Assembly: GCA_945494195.1 (NCBI GenBank)
Contig: CALYVJ010000052.1
Location: forward strand, 1-8,868
Direction: 5' to 3'
From: an uncultured Selenomonas sp.
Lineage (GTDB): Bacteria; Bacillota; Negativicutes; Selenomonadales; Selenomonadaceae
DNA: 8,868 nucleotides
The notes under the pieces are model-generated. The model worked only from the letters and a program-made list of their open reading frames with translations, ran no database searches and had not been told where the DNA came from. How positions within the stretch are numbered: the stretch's first letter is position 1; every line of letters begins with the position of its first letter. The translations under genes were made by a program, and so were the position numbers. Below are positions 6,159-8,868 of the stretch, piece by piece.

Positions 6159-8747
6159 TTGGATATTTCAGATTTAAATGAAGCGCAGCGCAAGGCGGTG
6201 GAGGAGCTGGATAAGAATATCCTGCTGCTGGCGCCGGCGGGAACCGGCAAGACGAATACGCTGGCTTGTCGCATTGCCAGCATCTTGGAAAGTCAGCGGG
6301 CCCTGCCGGAGGAAATCCTGTGCCTGACCTTTACCAATAAGGCCTGCCGGGAAATGCGGCAGCGGGTGGAGGAAAAGGCCGGCGAAGCGGGCGGCCGGGT
6401 ACTCGTAAGGACCTTCCATGGCTTTTGCTATGATGTGATTAAGGCAGAAGCAAAACGGCATTCGGATTTGTTTTCGGATTTTATCTTATTTGATGAAACA
6501 GATTCCCAAGGGATTCTCAAAGAAATTCTGGAGGAGGTCTGGCCGTTGAGGGCTGTGCAGAATTTAGTGGCACAACTCAAAGAAAAACGGGCAGAATATC
6601 ATTTTTTTGGTGCCAGCGACAAAGAGGATTACCAGAAGACCTTGGCTAGAGTGATGGAGACAGCTGCTGCGGAGGTGCGTTCGTTGGCAGTAGATGATAC
6701 CTACCGTTATTACGAGCAGTTGTATCAGGGCTGGCAGGATTGGGGGCCGGGCGTTGCGGCCGAATATGACCAGCGCATGCATGAACTCCATGGAATGGAT
6801 TTCACAGACCTCATCGTGCGGGCGGGAGAGTTGTTTTCGCAGCCGGAACTGGCTCTGCGCTGGGCGCGGCGCTTTGTCTACATCAATATTGACGAGGTGC
6901 AGGATACCAGTGCGCTGGAGTACGATATCATATCGCGCATCTTTGGCAGCAGTCATCTGCTGCTCTGCGGGGATTATTTTCAAACGATTTATGAGTGGCG
7001 CGGGTCACATCCCGAATTGGTACTGCGGAAGTATCAGCAGGATTATCACCCGTGCCGTATTGTGTTGCACGAAAACTACCGGTCGACTCAGGTACTTCTT
7101 CGGGCATCGTTTGCCAGCCTGCAGGAATTGTTTCCGGAACGTGTATCAGCGCTTTATCCCGAAGGTATCACGGCGGTTAGTGCTGAGAGGGGAGAACCAA
7201 TCGTCTTTAAAGGAGCTATGGACTTTACCGAAGAGGCTCAATGGATATACTATCGGATTCAGCAGCTTCCAGTGAGCGATTATTCCCGGGTTTGCATTCT
7301 GACGCGGAGCAATCGGTATAATAAGGATTTGTCGGCACAGTTCCGGTCCTTGGGGCGCTTACAGCCCGAGGGCCAGCGGCTGCCCTTTATGCTGATCGAT
7401 GAGGTCAAATTCTTCCGCCGCCAGGAAGTGAAGGATGTCTTGGCTTTTTTGCGGCTGTTGGTCAATAAGCATGATGTGGCGAGCTTTGTCCGCATTCTAA
7501 ACCGTTTTGCCCAGGGAATCGGTCCGGCGACAATCCGCAAATTGTCCTCGGAGGAATATCGCCGGGCAGGCATTCGGTTGACGGATTTCCTCGACCCCTT
7601 TGCCAGAAGGGATGGTGATCCCTTTGCGCTGTTGCTTTCCGCCTGGGATCAGGAAAATCTGGTGGTTTTCGATGTGGAGGCCACCGGAGTGGATACTACG
7701 CGGGATGAAATCATTCAGATTGCGGGCATCCGGTTGGCAAAGGATGGCACCATCAAGGAAGAATTCCAGCGGGTGTTGCGACCGACGCGGCGGGTCGGGG
7801 ATTCGGTTCGCGTGCATAAGATGACCGATGAGTGGCTGCAGGCAAATGGCGATGATCCGGCAGATGTTCTGCGGGATTTTTGTGCCTTTGCTCAAGGGGC
7901 TGTGATTGTAGGGCATAATGTGACCTATGATCTCAGTATTCTCAGCAGTCATTTGTCGCGACTGGATCTGCCCGACTTTTCCTATATCACGTATTATGAT
8001 ACGCTGGATATTTTTCGCCGGTTCTACCCGAATCTTCCCAGTTATAAATTGGAGCATCTGGGGGAATATTGCCACGTGAGCCACAAGTCCTCCCATGATG
8101 CACTGGACGATATCAAGGCGACGGCAGAAATCCTTCAATACGTCATGGAGCGGGATATTCGCGGCCAGCAAGGGCGGCGGCAGCAGCTGCTGGCCGAGTG
8201 GATGGATAGATTTGCGGATTTGGCTACGCTGATGGATGGGTTCCGTGAGCGGGCACAGGTTCTCCGTCCGTGGCAGCTTCTGGGAAAAATCGTGGTGGAA
8301 GCAGGTATCAGCGATTACTATCAGAAGCATAAGGAGTTGCAAAGGATAGAAAACCTGCGGGATTTGTTTCGCCAAGCCCGGGATTTGGATGATAAAGCGA
8401 TTCCTCCGCTGGATGCAGTAAATCGCTTCCTGCGGTTTACGACGCTTTCGAATACGGAACTGGATGCGCTGACCCAGAAACCGCAGATCCCTATCATCAC
8501 AGTCCATCAGGCCAAGGGCTCGGAATTTGATTATGTTTTTCTGGCGGGGATGCAGGAAGGGACATTTCCAGGATTCCAGGCCGATAAATCTGGCCGCCTG
8601 GCTGAGGAGGCACGGCTTTTCTACGTGGCAATCACCAGGGCCAAGCGGCAGTTGTTCGTGTCGTGGACGCAGCAGCAATACGGGCATTATCGTCATATGA
8701 GCCGCTTTTTGCAATCGATTCCGCGGGAATATGTGCGCAACGAATAG
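6159..8747 (+). CDS. UvrD/PcrA-type superfamily 1 DNA helicase with inserted DEDDh 3'-5' exonuclease domain
   Basis: The product has 862 residues, about 120-150 longer than PcrA or UvrD because of an inserted nuclease. Helicase motifs appear in order: Q-motif L6-N-E-A-Q10-R; Walker A A-P-A-G-T-G-K31-T32; motif Ia L-T-F-T-N-K-A; Walker B D245-E-V-Q-D249; motif III G271-D-Y-F-Q275 with Y-E-W-R281; motif IV N306-Y-R308-S; motif V T781-V-H-Q-A-K-G-S-E; motif VI F-Y-V-A-I-T826-R827-A-K. Such enzymes unwind DNA 3'-5' using ATP. Residues about 499-664 are a DnaQ-type exonuclease with all five catalytic residues: D505 and E507 (F-D-V-E-A-T-G), D591 (H-N-V-T-Y-D), H646 and D651 (H-x4-D). It follows a helix-hairpin-like G-I-G-P-A-T-I segment, placing the insert in the 2B region. 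The protein is cytoplasmic and probably acts in repair or recombination. It lies 25 bp after the 62-residue gene, downstream of comEC; a transformation role is inference. No terminator is visible after it. I do not assign pcrA because of the fusion. Confidence 0.95.
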   Translation: MDISDLNEAQRKAVEELDKNILLLAPAGTGKTNTLACRIASILESQRALPEEILCLTFTNKACREMRQRVEEKAGEAGGRVLVRTFHGFCYDVIKAEAKRHSDLFSDFILFDETDSQGILKEILEEVWPLRAVQNLVAQLKEKRAEYHFFGASDKEDYQKTLARVMETAAAEVRSLAVDDTYRYYEQLYQGWQDWGPGVAAEYDQRMHELHGMDFTDLIVRAGELFSQPELALRWARRFVYINIDEVQDTSALEYDIISRIFGSSHLLLCGDYFQTIYEWRGSHPELVLRKYQQDYHPCRIVLHENYRSTQVLLRASFASLQELFPERVSALYPEGITAVSAERGEPIVFKGAMDFTEEAQWIYYRIQQLPVSDYSRVCILTRSNRYNKDLSAQFRSLGRLQPEGQRLPFMLIDEVKFFRRQEVKDVLAFLRLLVNKHDVASFVRILNRFAQGIGPATIRKLSSEEYRRAGIRLTDFLDPFARRDGDPFALLLSAWDQENLVVFDVEATGVDTTRDEIIQIAGIRLAKDGTIKEEFQRVLRPTRRVGDSVRVHKMTDEWLQANGDDPADVLRDFCAFAQGAVIVGHNVTYDLSILSSHLSRLDLPDFSYITYYDTLDIFRRFYPNLPSYKLEHLGEYCHVSHKSSHDALDDIKATAEILQYVMERDIRGQQGRRQQLLAEWMDRFADLATLMDGFRERAQVLRPWQLLGKIVVEAGISDYYQKHKELQRIENLRDLFRQARDLDDKAIPPLDAVNRFLRFTTLSNTELDALTQKPQIPIITVHQAKGSEFDYVFLAGMQEGTFPGFQADKSGRLAEEARLFYVAITRAKRQLFVSWTQQQYGHYRHMSRFLQSIPREYVRNE

Positions 8748-8868
8748 AATAACGAGATGAAATAATATATTTTGTGTTAAAACTATATACAATTACGACC
8801 GAATATAGTACACTGGAACCGCTGGAGATGAATGATCGGTGTAATCGTGTAACGGTAAAATAATTTCA

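Noticed and set aside
7497..8792. 431-codon open frame on the minus strand
   Set aside because: It is antisense to the exonuclease and C-terminal helicase motifs, which are unmistakable. The translation is rich in His, Gln, Arg and Pro, as in a shadow frame.
8748..8868. AT-rich tail with TATAGT (8804-8809) and TACAAT (8788-8793) as possible promoter elements
   Set aside because: Neither has a convincing -35 at proper spacing, and no downstream gene is in view to support it. No terminator hairpin for the helicase gene was found here either.

Overview
The window looks like chromosomal DNA from a low-to-moderate GC Firmicute. Strong AAGGAGG-type ribosome binding sites, TTG and GTG starts, Rho-independent hairpins with U-tracts, and an adjacent comEA-comEC pair all fit this. 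The overall style suggests a Negativicutes (Selenomonas-like) anaerobe, but that is an inference from gene order and sequence flavour, not from a marker gene.

Left part (1-2184): one long minus-strand gene encodes a 702-residue cytoplasmic protein. Its N-terminus resembles the cyclic-nucleotide-binding (CRP-type) beta-barrel, and it continues into about 590 residues I cannot assign. It starts at a GTG with a near-ideal ribosome binding site, has a plausible promoter further upstream, and ends in an almost loopless 46-base palindromic terminator.

Middle (2185-2822): a 216-bp divergent intergenic region carries the promoter of the large gene and, on the other strand, an extended -10 promoter for a small acidic 117-residue protein of unknown function. 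The small gene's promoter is overlaid by nested direct and inverted repeats that look like an operator. A perfect 16-bp-stem terminator closes the transcription unit.

Right part (2880-8747): four closely spaced plus-strand genes. comEA (membrane-anchored DNA receptor) and comEC (DNA-uptake channel with a C-terminal metallo-beta-lactamase domain) are 22 bp apart. After 76 bp comes an unrecognised 62-residue protein, and 25 bp further a UvrD/PcrA-type superfamily 1 helicase with a complete DEDDh (DnaQ-type) 3'-5' exonuclease domain inserted in its C-terminal half. No terminator is visible between these genes, so they may be co-transcribed. ComEA and ComEC would bring in single-stranded DNA during transformation. 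The helicase-nuclease could process DNA during repair or recombination, but a role in competence is only suggested by proximity.

The last 121 bases (8748-8868) are AT-rich and contain no gene, hairpin or promoter that I can support. The first 22 bases are also featureless. I see no tRNA, rRNA, CRISPR array, insertion sequence or prophage gene. The most distinctive items are the helicase-exonuclease fusion, the degenerate nucleotide-binding-like protein, and the repeat-covered promoter of the small orphan gene.
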